From Seminavis robusta (lineage: Eukaryota > Bacillariophyta > Bacillariophyceae > Naviculales > Naviculaceae): a DNA stretch of 50,727 nt. The notes beneath the pieces are model-generated. The model made no database searches and had not been told where the DNA came from. It worked only from the letters and a program-made list of their open reading frames with translations. The stretch lies in assembly GCA_903772945.1 (NCBI GenBank), contig CAICTM010000734.1:1-50727 (forward strand), read 5' to 3'. Positions 29,285-39,538 of the stretch are shown one piece after another (positions within the stretch are counted from its first letter, which is position 1; each line of letters opens with the position of its first letter). A program made the position numbers and the translations under genes.

Positions 29285-30522
29285 TTACAGCAGGACAACA
29301 GCCAAAGCCGCCGAAATCGCTATCGAGAGAGAGCCCAGCAAAGAGATTCCACCGGCTGTCGGGGAGGGCGTTGCGCTTGCTTCCGGTGCCGGCGTTGCAC
29401 TTTCTTCCGGTCCCGCCGTCGCAGCACCAGCATCATCCTCCCAACTAAATTCCGTGGTTTCCCCCGTCTCTGGCTCCATGGTCCATCGGGGTGACAACGG
29501 GTCCAACACGGTATCCATGTCCATCTCCTGTGATGCCTTGTAGACGACAAATCGTTTGATGGTCTCGTCATCGGCAGGCCAAATGTCGGCGCCGCAAAAG
29601 TCCACTTCGTATCCAATATCCTGCAATGCCGCCACGGTGACACTACTAATGGGCTGAAACAAGTCGGCTTCAAAGAACCCCGTCATGATTTCGCTGCTTT
29701 GAAAGGAACGAAAGGATCGCTCTTCAAAATGGCCACAGGCGGTTCCCATGCCACCATTGTTTTCCAGAAACAATTCTCCGGGAGCAATGGCTTCATATTC
29801 GTTGGCGGCTCCGGCACATGCGTATTGTGTTTGTTCCAAGGGATTGGTACTGTCACAGGCATTGGTGCAGCGTCCACTGGTGGTCCCCACCAACCCCAAG
29901 ACGTGTCCCATTTCATGGAGAATAATCAATTTGACATCGTTGGTGGACATGGCATCTAGATCCAGTCCATCAAACTCCATGATACCGCTAATGGTGGAAG
30001 TGGGACGACGGAAAGCATCCCGTCTGACAAACACAGGACCGGCAGCACCCAATGTACCACCCGGTCCATCGAGCGTGTCCGGAATGTTATAGCCAATGAC
30101 CACATCGTCCACGGCTTCCGTGTAGCTGCGACCAGGAAATTGACCACCAAACCAATCGTCCACCGTCCCGCCACGGACATCGGGGACTACATATCAAAAA
30201 GGAGAGGAAGAATTGAGTGAGAAATCTTTTTCCAACGGAATGGACTCCAGAACCAACGGACACTACACAACGTACCATCACCGACAATGATCTTGCTCCA
30301 TCGAATGGCAGCCAGCTGAAAGGCTTCTTCATATCGTGGATCGGGATCTCCAACTCCCATGTATTGGAGCTGGATGTTGTATTCGGATGGTGTCTTCTCG
30401 CAGGTCGTCAGGTCCACGGTCCCACCATCCACAGTACTGGTTGTCCGTTGAGCTGTGGCTCTATTGCTGGCAAAGGCGGCCATGGCGGCAAAGAATATCC
30501 GAGAGAAGTAGAGGTTTTTCAT
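29285..30522 (-). CDS. leishmanolysin-like (M8) secreted metalloprotease, two exons
   Basis: Exons 30522-30276 and 30186-29285, with an 89-nt GT-AG intron (donor GTACGT, acceptor TATGTAG). Total 1149 nt, 382 residues. A signal peptide occupies about residues 1-24 (ends FASNRATAQ). The zinc site is HEMGHVLG (H173, E174, H177). The third ligand expected in leishmanolysins is present downstream as H235 in CGHFEERSF, followed by the Met-turn segment SSEIMTGFFE, where the family has HWExR...ELMxG. The C-terminus has a Thr/Ser/Pro/Ala-rich linker and a hydrophobic end (GISLLGSLSIAISAALAVVL), suggesting a GPI or membrane anchor. Leishmanolysins are cell-surface zinc endopeptidases used in adhesion, wall remodelling or protein breakdown. 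The splice join restores GDVPDVRGGTVDDWFGG without a stop. Confidence 0.87.
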
Positions 30523-30889
30523 GGTCGATGCTGTGGGAGTGTCTTCTTAATAATAGTTTGACGATTGCTTTTATGTGAGCCCTGTTGTCTCTTTCCAACC
30601 ACAACCAACGACCTAGCTGGCTGGGTAGCACAGTAAGACTTGGATATCGTACGGGTAATAGCAACGACTGAGCACAAGATGGGCTAGGCAACAAATGGCA
30701 AGATTCTCGAGTGTTCTGGATTTTTCGTCTCGCAGCCCGAGCTGTTTTAGACTTCCGAGTTTTGGAGCACGTGTGGGCCCGCAGGAGAAATTTAAACCGA
30801 CATGTCTACTAGAGCACGAGGAAGCGACCACTTCATCGACGACCAACGTTCTTGCTCCAGTCCTTGCCTCGATCTTCCCTTCTCCCATC
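30523..30889. other. divergent intergenic region
   Basis: Upstream DNA of the leishmanolysin-like gene (-) and the frameshifted gene (+). No motif identified. Confidence 0.45.
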
Positions 30890-31879
30890 ATGGCTCCTCT
30901 CTCTACCAAGCTGCAAGTGACCAGTTCATTTGATCTTCTATCATCGCTCGGTGTCGCTCTTTGGGGATGGTCTCGATTCACACTCCGACGATCCCGTGAA
31001 ACTCGAGACAAAATCGACGCCGACAACGCCGCAAATACCGAGAGCCCTTGCAATCTCGTTCGCGAAATCATCAAAGGCACGAATCAGTCCGATCTCGCTG
31101 ACAATGCTTGTCGTTTTGAAGGATAGAGCACTTCAAGATACAAAATTGGCCCTGGAAGCTGCCAACAACACGATTGCAAATCTTCGCATTTCGATTCGTT
31201 TTGTGAGAGCTCAACTTGCTGGCCCTCTTTCTCGTCTTCCTGCGGCGTATGTTGGCGTTCAGCCTCGAAGCCTTGGATCGATCCAGGATGGCCTCCACGT
31301 TTTCTGGAATAGCGACTTGGACCTTTCTGCTGATGGGATCGCTACTCTTCACGACTTTGATGGGTTCCATGTCGCTCTCCCCTTCATACTTTCGGACCTT
31401 CCCAACTGCAAAGTCTCCTTGTTTTGCTCTGGCGACGACGTGATTAGCATTGACTTGTTCGGGGCAGAACCTACCAAGAGACCCTTTTTCGTCACAGGTG
31501 TGCGTCATCTTCACAATCTTCACCCCGGTGAAGCAGACGTGTGCTTTGCGCTGAAGGTTCGCACTCCTTGGGAGAACCAATCAATTCTTCACCTTCATGG
31601 ATCATTTCGTCTGCCCAACAACCACCCTGTCATTGGCAATGATCCGTTCCAAACTCAGTCCAATATCACCGGTTTCTCGGTCCAAGAGGTCACACCGCGA
31701 ATTCCGTCAGGCCTGGTGTGGGATCGGTAGAGTGGGTTTACCACCTTCACGAGTCCATGTACGTCCATCTGGAAGAACGCTTCGTAGAGGAGTGCTTTCA
31801 CGATGGGCAATTTGTCATGTACATTCGGCACATCGACCTGCCAATCGCAGCCATCAAACACAAGTTTCGCTTGCTCTAG
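30890..31879 (+). pseudogene. unrecognised gene with two frameshifts
   Basis: Three successive plus-strand frames appear to continue one another. Frame 1 is 30890-31126, ATG start, 78 codons, with a hydrophobic patch SSLGVALWGW near the N-terminus. Frame 2 runs from about 31110 to 31730 with a helical start KDRALQDTKLALEAANN, then mixed alpha/beta sequence such as SILHLHGSFRLPNNHP. Frame 3 is about 31727-31879, ending in EWVYHLHESMYVHLEERFVE and a natural-looking C-terminus. One-base shifts near 31105-31125 and near 31727 would give a protein of about 325 residues. No GT-AG intron explains the joins. Either the gene is recently broken, the assembly has two indels, or frameshifting occurs. I do not recognise the family. 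Minus-strand frames over the same DNA look less protein-like. Confidence 0.45.
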
Positions 31880-32373
31880 ATTCGAGACTGCGTCATGTGA
31901 CAATCCTGTCCAGATTTGGTGTGCCACCAGACAACCCTCAAACTCAGGAACCGAGTGGAGGCAAGAGAGGCCATTGTTGTTTGCTTCTATCGCGCATCTG
32001 ACAGTCTTTGACGCTAGAAATCTAATCACACCTTAGATGTACCATACCGGTAGCACGTACGGTAGTTGAACAGAAGTCGTCTATAATCCTACGTTACATT
32101 ACGCGTCTAAGTTGTAGTCGTTCAAGTTTGCATGGTGGGGTCGATTGTTTTTCCCAGCGGTCCCCACCGGAAACCACTTCCCTGCGGTGTTCAGCAAGGC
32201 CTCCTTGGTGCACCAGTGTTAGGCAGGTCTCTCCCATCTTGGCTGGCTGTCATCACTTGGTCAAAAACTAGGTTCTGGTCTACTTCCCTTGTGATACCGT
32301 ACCGGTATGGGATCTGTTACCTGCAGCCCCAAATGTGTCTTGAATCGAGGTCTCCCCTTTTCCTCAATCGCCG
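31880..32373. other. convergent intergenic region
   Basis: Between the frameshifted gene (+) and the M6 protease stop (-). Short ACCGGTA motifs at 32045 and 32301. No gene is seen. Confidence 0.45.
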
Positions 32374-34862
32374 CTACATCCAAGCCGTGACTGTACAAGC
32401 CAACGTGGTGACCAGTGAGAATGCCATCCAACTCCGGTGTCGATGCGATGGCGAGGAAGACTCCATCTCATCCAAGACCACAATGGAGGACCCCGCTGCT
32501 TGTTGTTGTTGCATTTGCTCTTGCTTCTTTTGTTGTTCTTCTTCATACCACCCCAGTTGTGGAAGCTTTCCACTCATGCGATGATCTTCGTCGTCGGGCG
32601 TTCGGAACTGTCCTTGTGCTTCTTCTGGTGGCTTTTCGGGCGACGAAAAGACACTGGGAAATCCTGGTTTGTTGTTGTTATTGTCGTCTTCTCCACCACT
32701 TCGACCTTGAAAGTTAATGTTGATTTTGTAGTTGACCCCCTGCAGGTCGCCGACTTCAATCGTCAGTCCGGATCGTGCCACAAATCCACCCTGGTACATG
32801 TCTGTATTAGGCCAGGTGTTACCGTCTAAATTGGGTCCAATGGACATTCCCGAGAGGTACATGTCCCCCTCGTCAGCATTGTTGTTGCCTTTTTCCAGGT
32901 CGTAGTTGCCATCTGCTTGCATGACGGCAACTTGGTAGTGTTTCTGTAACGATGGAACAAGAGAGATATACAGCAGGCAAATTAGAACGGACCGCACAAG
33001 TCACTTGTTTGATTGCTGCGATGAAACTCACCCCATTCCCGGGCCACCCCCCTTGTCCTGGGTATCCTCGATCATACTGTTCATTGGCAGCGTCATCAAT
33101 GTGATAGATCATGACTCCCGATTGCCAGAATTCCACATCGAATGCCAGTTGTTGTCGATTTTCAACCAAAAAGTATTCCTCCATGCCACCAAAATCTTGC
33201 AGGGGTATTTTGATACAGTTGGACGCCAGTGCGGCGGGTCCCAGTGTCACGGAAGTGCTACTGGTGACCTCTTGACATCCTGACAGCCAGTCAATGGCCA
33301 ATTTGGCCCACACGGACAGGGATACGGGCAAGTATCCATCATTGCCAAACCCATAAGGATACGCCACTTGATGATGATGATGTATGATGTATGAGGAGCA
33401 TGATGATGTGAGAACCTCTGCGGTCGATACTGCTTCTTCACAAGCTAAGCTGTGCATTGTGCTGGTACTTACTAATGTCAAACTGATAGAAGAGAAAGGA
33501 ATCAATGCAAGAGGCAGCACAATGTGAGGACCTGCTGTGATGATACTTCATCTTCACAATCCATTGACCATTTTGTAGTATACTACTTACGTTCCCCACA
33601 CCCTTTCCTTGAAAGGTGTAGTCATACAGATCAATGAGATAGAATGTATGCAGGTATTCGTGTGTCATGACTCCCATTTTGGCGACATTGGCATCACATG
33701 TCCTATCGAGCCCCGAAGCAATCATGTATCCTTCGACACCATAAGTTCCTGCTTGGTTCCGCCATCCGTTCGAGTCCGAAAAGGCGTGGCTCCATATTCG
33801 ATTGAGATATTCTCTTCCATTGGTACAATCTTGTCCTCCTTCTTCGGCGGCATATCCGGAATGCAGTACAATAAGATTGTCCAACAATCCATTGCCATCG
33901 ACATCGTATTTGCTCCAATCCCAACTATTGGGAACATTATTATCGAGTGATTCCAGTATGGGCCAATAGGCTTCTTGAAATTGCGCGACACGACCGGATT
34001 GTCCAAAACTGTAATAGTTTTCGGTATTGTCCGAATTGCGCCAATGCTGTACATCAAAGAACGCATTGTACTTGCCGTAACTGTTTTGCATGATCCATCG
34101 TCGAATGCGCAAATTCCAGAGAATTTGATACTCGTAGCGATCCGGTAAGCGCCGCGACTGGTGATCGGTAAATCTCACTAGTAAAACCAAGACGCGAAAG
34201 GTACCGACGCGAGGATTTTGTCCCGTGGCGGCGGCTTGTTGTTGTAATTGACGATGATTGGTGGTGGCGTTATTGTTGTTGTTGTAGCGATACTCGGGAT
34301 GAGTGTCATCGTGTTCTTTGAGAAACTCTTCCAACTCTAGCTTTTCTTCCTCTGTAGTGGGAGCATTCCAAAGTCCTGTATTCTGGTCGATGTGTGCCGT
34401 CAGTTCCTGGAGAATCTTGCGAAACTCGGTCATGTGGTACTCTTGCAGTTCTGCTTCTGTCACTTCTTCCTCCTCTTCTAGTAAGCTGTCATTGTCGTCT
34501 TGTGGTACTACTGGACTTCCTCTTAGCTGTTGCTCTTCTTCTAACAGTCGTCTTCTTCGTCGCTGCCGTACTGCGCCATCGCGACTGATCTTGTGCTGCA
34601 ATGCGCGATGTCGTTGTTGATGACGTTGCATGGATTCATCGGCATTTTGACATTCCAATTCCGTCAAGTAGCGACATGTCTCGGGATGCAACGCCGTTGG
34701 TTTGTAGTCAAAGGTAATGTTGCGTCGTTGACGATACAAGTGCACGGGTTCATATGTCTCGGCTAAATCACTGCCTGGTTTGGGAGGCACAAAGGCGAGT
34801 ACTGATGACAATGTCGACAGGGAGAGTAGTAGAAGTAGTAGTGGAGTCGTCGTTGCCGTCAT
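32374..34862 (-). CDS. M6-family secreted metalloprotease 1, four exons with a 10-nt microexon
   Basis: Model: 34862-33591, 33482-33473, 33366-33032, 32943-32374; introns of 108, 106 and 88 nt, all GT-AG. Total 2187 nt, 728 residues. The start is the ATG at 34862, opening a signal peptide (TPLLLLLLSLSTLSSVLA, 6-23); the longer frame begins at TTG. A charged pro-region (about 30-215) with many Arg, Glu and Gln precedes the catalytic domain. The zinc motif is HEYLH (401-405), with D411 as third ligand and LYD following, the immune-inhibitor-A (M6) pattern HExxHxxGxxD, though the usual Gly is Tyr. Exon 2 (10 nt) encodes FDI, giving GVGNFDIMAYPYGF, which matches GVGSLDIMANPYG in the paralogue at 44113. 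A C-terminal Gln-rich segment and short hydrophobic end follow. It probably degrades extracellular protein. Confidence 0.88.
33473..33482 (-). other. 10-nt microexon (M6 protease FDI)
   Basis: On the minus strand TTCTATCAG is followed by the exon TTTGACATTA and then the donor GTAAGTACC. The upstream exon ends GGGAAC before GTAAGTAG, and the downstream exon begins TGGCGTATCC after CATCAAG. The join reads G-N-F-D-I-M-A-Y-P. The paralogue has S-L-D-I-M-A-N-P uninterrupted, which supports the model. Confidence 0.9.
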
Positions 34863-35869
34863 GGTGGAGTGATGGATGGATGGTTGGATGGATCGAGACC
34901 AATGATACAATGGAGAATAGAAACACTTTTGTTCTCAGCTGGCTACAGTACCAATGTCTCTACCGCAAGCTCTAGCTAGCTAGCAACTGGAATGGAAGAT
35001 GAATAGAATTGGATCGTTTTGGTTGGAAGTAAGCTCGCGTTGAGACAAGCAAGGTACATGTATGTACGATCTGAACTGATCTTGTAAGATAGGTCAAGAA
35101 GTGAACCCACCTTCTCAGCAGAGACTTCTATTATACGTACCATTGCTTTGTTGTCCATGGTGTTTATCCATTGCAATCGTGTGAGCATCTTTTGCAGATT
35201 TTTCAAGAATGCTTCCACCATTCGTAAACATTTTAATCAGCTGTACCAGGATGAATACGTGAAGTCAAATTAGACTTAGTAATCACTCTTTAGAAGATTT
35301 ATGATACGGAAGGTCTCTCAAGACGGTGTTAAAAGATCCACATGTAAGTTTTACAAAGTCACGATTAGTCGCGGAGCTCGTTGTGGTTGCCTTCCAACTT
35401 CCAAGCGAAAGAGCTCTTCTGAGTTTTGGCATGGCAAGATGGCGGATGGCTTTCGCCATTCACCATGGATGGATATGTACGATGTATTCAAACATGAGCT
35501 GCCGTACTAGTCTAGTCGGTAGCTAGCAACTCTAGAGTAGAGCAGTGCTGGATTCGACGGCTCTTTGGCCTGCAGTTACATGTACATGTAGTTTTGTCTT
35601 CAAGATGACCTACCGTATGGCTGTCGCCACAAATTGTGTTTCGGTACGATGTAGTCAAGGTTTCGTCCACGGCTAGCTAGCTCGCGTTGATTGTCATTCC
35701 TGTAACTGAAGTGCCAGGAGAGACGCAAAGTGGGCCTGGCTAGCTAGGACGTACAGACAGAGCTCCTCTGTCCTTCGCCCCCAAAAGCGAATGCCTTCAC
35801 ACCCAACGAGATACTAGCTAGCTAGCTAGTAGGCAGACCACCAGCCGTGAGATACATAGGCAACCGGCC
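34863..35869. other. intergenic region
   Basis: Holds TAGCTAGCTAG tracts (34973-34984, 35814-35832) and TACATGTACATGTA near 35577. No gene is supported. Confidence 0.5.
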
Positions 35870-38770
35870 TCAAGGCAACGGGTGCGCCGCTGCGGCATTC
35901 AACGAGACTGCGCGACTGGAAACGTTGTCCTCGCTGCTAACGTCTTCCTGGGAAGTCGCGGTGGATGCCTTGGAACGATCTTTCGAGTCAATACTCGGGT
36001 CAATCCAATAACTTGGGGAATGAACGAACAACGGCGATTGCATGTTAGATGCCACATACAGCTTATCGTAGCCACAACACTTGCTTGCTTGCTTACGTTT
36101 GCATTTCTCCTTTGCCTTTGGCGACAATCTTGTCCTCTCGGGCTGTCAGCCAACTTTCCTTTCCTGCCCCGATGAGCTCCGTGGCGGTGGATTCAGATGC
36201 ATGGATTCTCCCTGCCTGACCTTTTGTTTCCATTCTACTGGCAGTGTTGACTACCATACCGCGTACAACAGAACAGAAGATAGCGCGTGAGAAGACCAAA
36301 ACAGCCAGATTGAAACACGACAGTCAAATAGTTTTGTCACGACAAACCAACTCACCGGTATCACCAAACAGCTAGGCACAGGCAGCAAGATGCATTGGCA
36401 AAAGCCGTTAGAACGTAGCTCATGGAGGCAGGCGCAAAGCCATCTAACCGATGCACAGTCCTTACCTGGAATCGAGACTTCTGTCCACGCAACACTCCAG
36501 CCGTAACTACAAGCACAAAGAATGACACAGCATTGGAGACATCAGACGAGGTAGCTAGCTAGCAAATCCTCCAACCCCAGCCAACCTGGCCTACCTGATC
36601 CGCTGTGCAAGCCAGTTCTGATCTGAATGGAACCTGTGTCCGCGCCAAGGCGATCTGACAGCGACACCACTAGTTCATGAACCTTCTTCATGCAGTCGTC
36701 CGCAAATCGGGCAGTGGCAACGGCGTGCTTTGGGTTTGGATTGGGCAAGCCACACACTCCAAGCCAGCAGTCACCAATGGTCTCCACTGATATTATGATG
36801 AGAGAACCAAGCAGCAGCAATGAGCCAAATTGACGAGGTTCGCTTGCTAGCACACTGTTTCTTTCTCTTCGGCGTACCTTTGAACACTTTGCGTCTGAGG
36901 GCAATGGCATCCATTTCACTGTAGACAGTCTCCAACAATTGAAAGACATCCTTGGGGCTGCGAGTGGAGGACCTGGTGGTATATTGCCATGAGTAGAGAG
37001 TACGGAGCATAATCAGACAAGCCCCACCACCATCGGAAGAGGACGGATTGTGGCGACTTACCATGCAGTGAATCCAGGCAGATCACAAAAGACAACGGTA
37101 CAGCTCTTGTATTCATCCGCAATCTGACGCCCCAATGAAGTCTGTTGCTTCCCAGCTTCAAGAGACTCATTCTTGAGGTCAACCATCGACTTCCTCCAGA
37201 GTCCCCAGGTGTTCTTGTTGTTGTCATTTTCTGACTTTGGTTCATCTTCAAATATGCGTTCCTGGATCTGTTCCGGGAACAAGCCATCGACGATTGCTCC
37301 AGACTCCGCAGCACGTTTCATCACCACCTTTTGCCGTTTCTCGACACAAGTATCAAACAGCACAAATACAAGGGCAGTGATGACAAAGATCACTCCAACC
37401 GCCACAGTGTAAATGATGGGATTATTGGTAATGTACTCATCTCTGGTTTCATCGGTAGGGTAAACCTTCAGTATGTAACGACCGACTGTGTCATCCAAGG
37501 GCACAGTCAAGTACCCCATTTTCTCTGGATTGGAATTTCGATGGACATCTGAGGTGACATCCAGTGTGACTGCCATGTGATCATAGCGAGGATCATGGAA
37601 ATCTTCAGGCCCCAGAGCAGTTGTATTGTGACCATTTATCAGATAGGAAAAGGTCTGGTTGAAGCTGTTTGAGAGAACACAGAGGATCCCTTGGGCATTT
37701 GTGGGCAAGACATTCTGGAAGTAGACTTGCCAGTACAGATTAGTCAAGATGACCCCACCCAGCTTGCGTGTGGTTGTGTTGAAACTGTCCAACACAGGGT
37801 ATGCCAAGAAGGTAATTGGGCCATCCAAGTAGGCATTCACTTTATTCCGATAGTGACCAGCTCGAAGACTTCCTGTGAACGAGGCACGGTGCTTTGGTGA
37901 AACGACCCTCATTTTGTTGATAAGGACTTTGGGATTGGCCATCAGTCTATTGACAATGTCAAAGTCCTTGTAAAGTCCTGTGACCCAGTTAAAATTGATG
38001 TGATTTTGAACTTGATTTGAGAGTGGTGATCTCTGCCATTCAGGAAGATATGGACCAGTCCCATTTGGCTCTGGAGTTTCACCCCGGGGTTCATAGATTC
38101 TCAAGTGGTAACCACTCCCATCCTTTAAAATGTTGGGGTTGTCTTCTTCCTCCTCCTCGAGGTTTCGGGTGGAGTTGTCGTCACTTTCGTCTTGCCCGAC
38201 AAGCTGTTGGAAGTATTCATCCTGTTCCTGTCTCATCAGATTGTCCTGTTCCGTTGCCTGGTTCCTTTGATATCGGTTCGAAAAGGCGTATTCCTCCCAT
38301 GCCAGACGGTTGTCGTCTGTCACCAGGGGGCACCAAATTAGGTTGATAGCATCTGCCAATAATCGAACATCTGAGCCTCTGACGGCAAAATCTGGGAGTG
38401 TCACAAAGGGAAACTCAGACTCTGTGGCCATGGCATAGCTAGTAATGGCATTTGAGAATGTCCCAATGGCCACCAGCTTGCTTTCAATAATACTTCCAAA
38501 TGTATTTGTGAGCTGTGCAGCATGGATGGCAAAGCCATCTTCAAAGCCTTTCTCCTCTGCTTGGCTGGAGAAAGTGTAGACTCCAGCCAAGACCACAGCC
38601 GTGGCAACTGCCAGTAATGTCATGACCAGGATCCTTAGCATGAGCACAGCGCGGTTCTCTTTGGCCGCCAACGTCTGAGCTGCATTTTCTTGAAGACGCT
38701 TCTGTTCGGCTCCAGCGGCAGCAGCAGTATCACTACGATGGCTGGAGTAGTCATGATTCTCAACGTCCAT
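35870..38770 (-). CDS. receptor-type class III nucleotide (guanylate) cyclase, seven exons
   Basis: Model: 38770-37062, 36972-36878, 36786-36595, 36506-36466, 36371-36356, 36250-36097, 36011-35870. Introns are 89, 91, 88, 94, 105 and 85 nt, all GT-AG. Total 2349 nt, 782 residues. Two membrane helices (about 43-66 and 452-473) enclose a large predicted extracellular sensor region of no recognised fold. The cytosolic class III cyclase domain has metal Asp residues in CDLPGFTAW (D563) and ETIGDCW (D607), E603 at the guanine-specifying site, and N686/R690 in VNTASRM. Before LFGDT, where guanylate cyclases have Cys, there is Gln679. The domain is spread over exons 1-6, and the fifth (16 nt) encodes LFGDT. 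The role is signal-controlled cGMP (or cAMP) production at a membrane. Only one cyclase domain is present, so it must dimerise. Confidence 0.87.
36356..36371 (-). other. 16-nt microexon (cyclase LFGDT)
   Basis: On the minus strand TGTGCCTAG is followed by the exon CTGTTTGGTGATACCG and then the donor GTGAGT. The neighbours are ...CGATTCCAG before GTAAGG, and TCAACACTGCC after TATGGTAG. Joined: R-F-Q-L-F-G-D-T-V-N-T-A-S-R-M, the core cyclase motif. Confidence 0.87.
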
Positions 38771-39538
38771 GGTTTCTGCTAAGTTAGTTTGGAGTTGGGG
38801 ATGCTTGGAGTGGTTCTTGGGGGTGCTTTAGTTAGGAAGACAGACAGCAAGCAATGAGAGTGCGATTAGCTGTGCTATTTGTGGTCATTATTGTGGTCGA
38901 ATGTAACGGAGACAAAAAGACGGGTAGCTTCAGAGTTGTCGCGTCGGCGAGGTTCGTACAGACCCTTGACGTGTGTTTTTCAACTTTCCAACTGAACTGA
39001 CACTTTAAGCTTCAAGGCAACTATGACCTAGAGGATAATACCCAATGACCATGAAAGCAAACTTTGGCGTTAAAGGGTATTTTCATGGCGCACGCGCATG
39101 TGTCGTATCAATATTATCAATAGTACTCTGAGGCGGAAAAGGGCAGTGGTTTTCACTGGTAAGCAGAAGATTCGAGGTTCGCGATCGAGGCACCTATGAC
39201 AGCTCTATGCATATTATGACCTATGACATACTAGAGTACTTTCGCTCTTTGAGCTGCTCTTTGTCACCCAGGAATTAATGATTATTTGCCACCATAGTTG
39301 GGTTCCCAATGGCTCCACGGAGGACAGACAGTGACGGAGCAGAGGTTGGAGAAGAGGGTTGAAGGAAAGGAAACGAGATACCAGTAGGGATAGGGCTGTG
39401 GATCTTTTGACAATCAAAGATCGATGAGCAAGGGTCGACGAGAAGCTCTGAGACCGCTGCTACGTACAGTACCATTGCCATCATCCAGACTAAGTCTTCT
39501 ATACTACCACAACTATCATCCCCATCCATTGCTGAAAG
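38771..39538. promoter_or_regulatory. 768-bp divergent intergenic region
   Basis: Upstream of both the cyclase (-) and the acidic protein gene (+). A minus frame at 39275-39529 and similar short ORFs are not supported. No defined control site is visible. Confidence 0.4.

Noticed and set aside
31071..32029. Minus-strand frames of 169 and 124 codons
   Set aside because: Plus-strand frames over the same DNA give a better protein-like sequence ending in a plausible C-terminus; only one strand is likely coding.
39165..39195. Possible tRNA B-box (GAGGTTCGCGATCGAGG)
   Set aside because: No matching acceptor stem, A-box or cloverleaf could be built around it.
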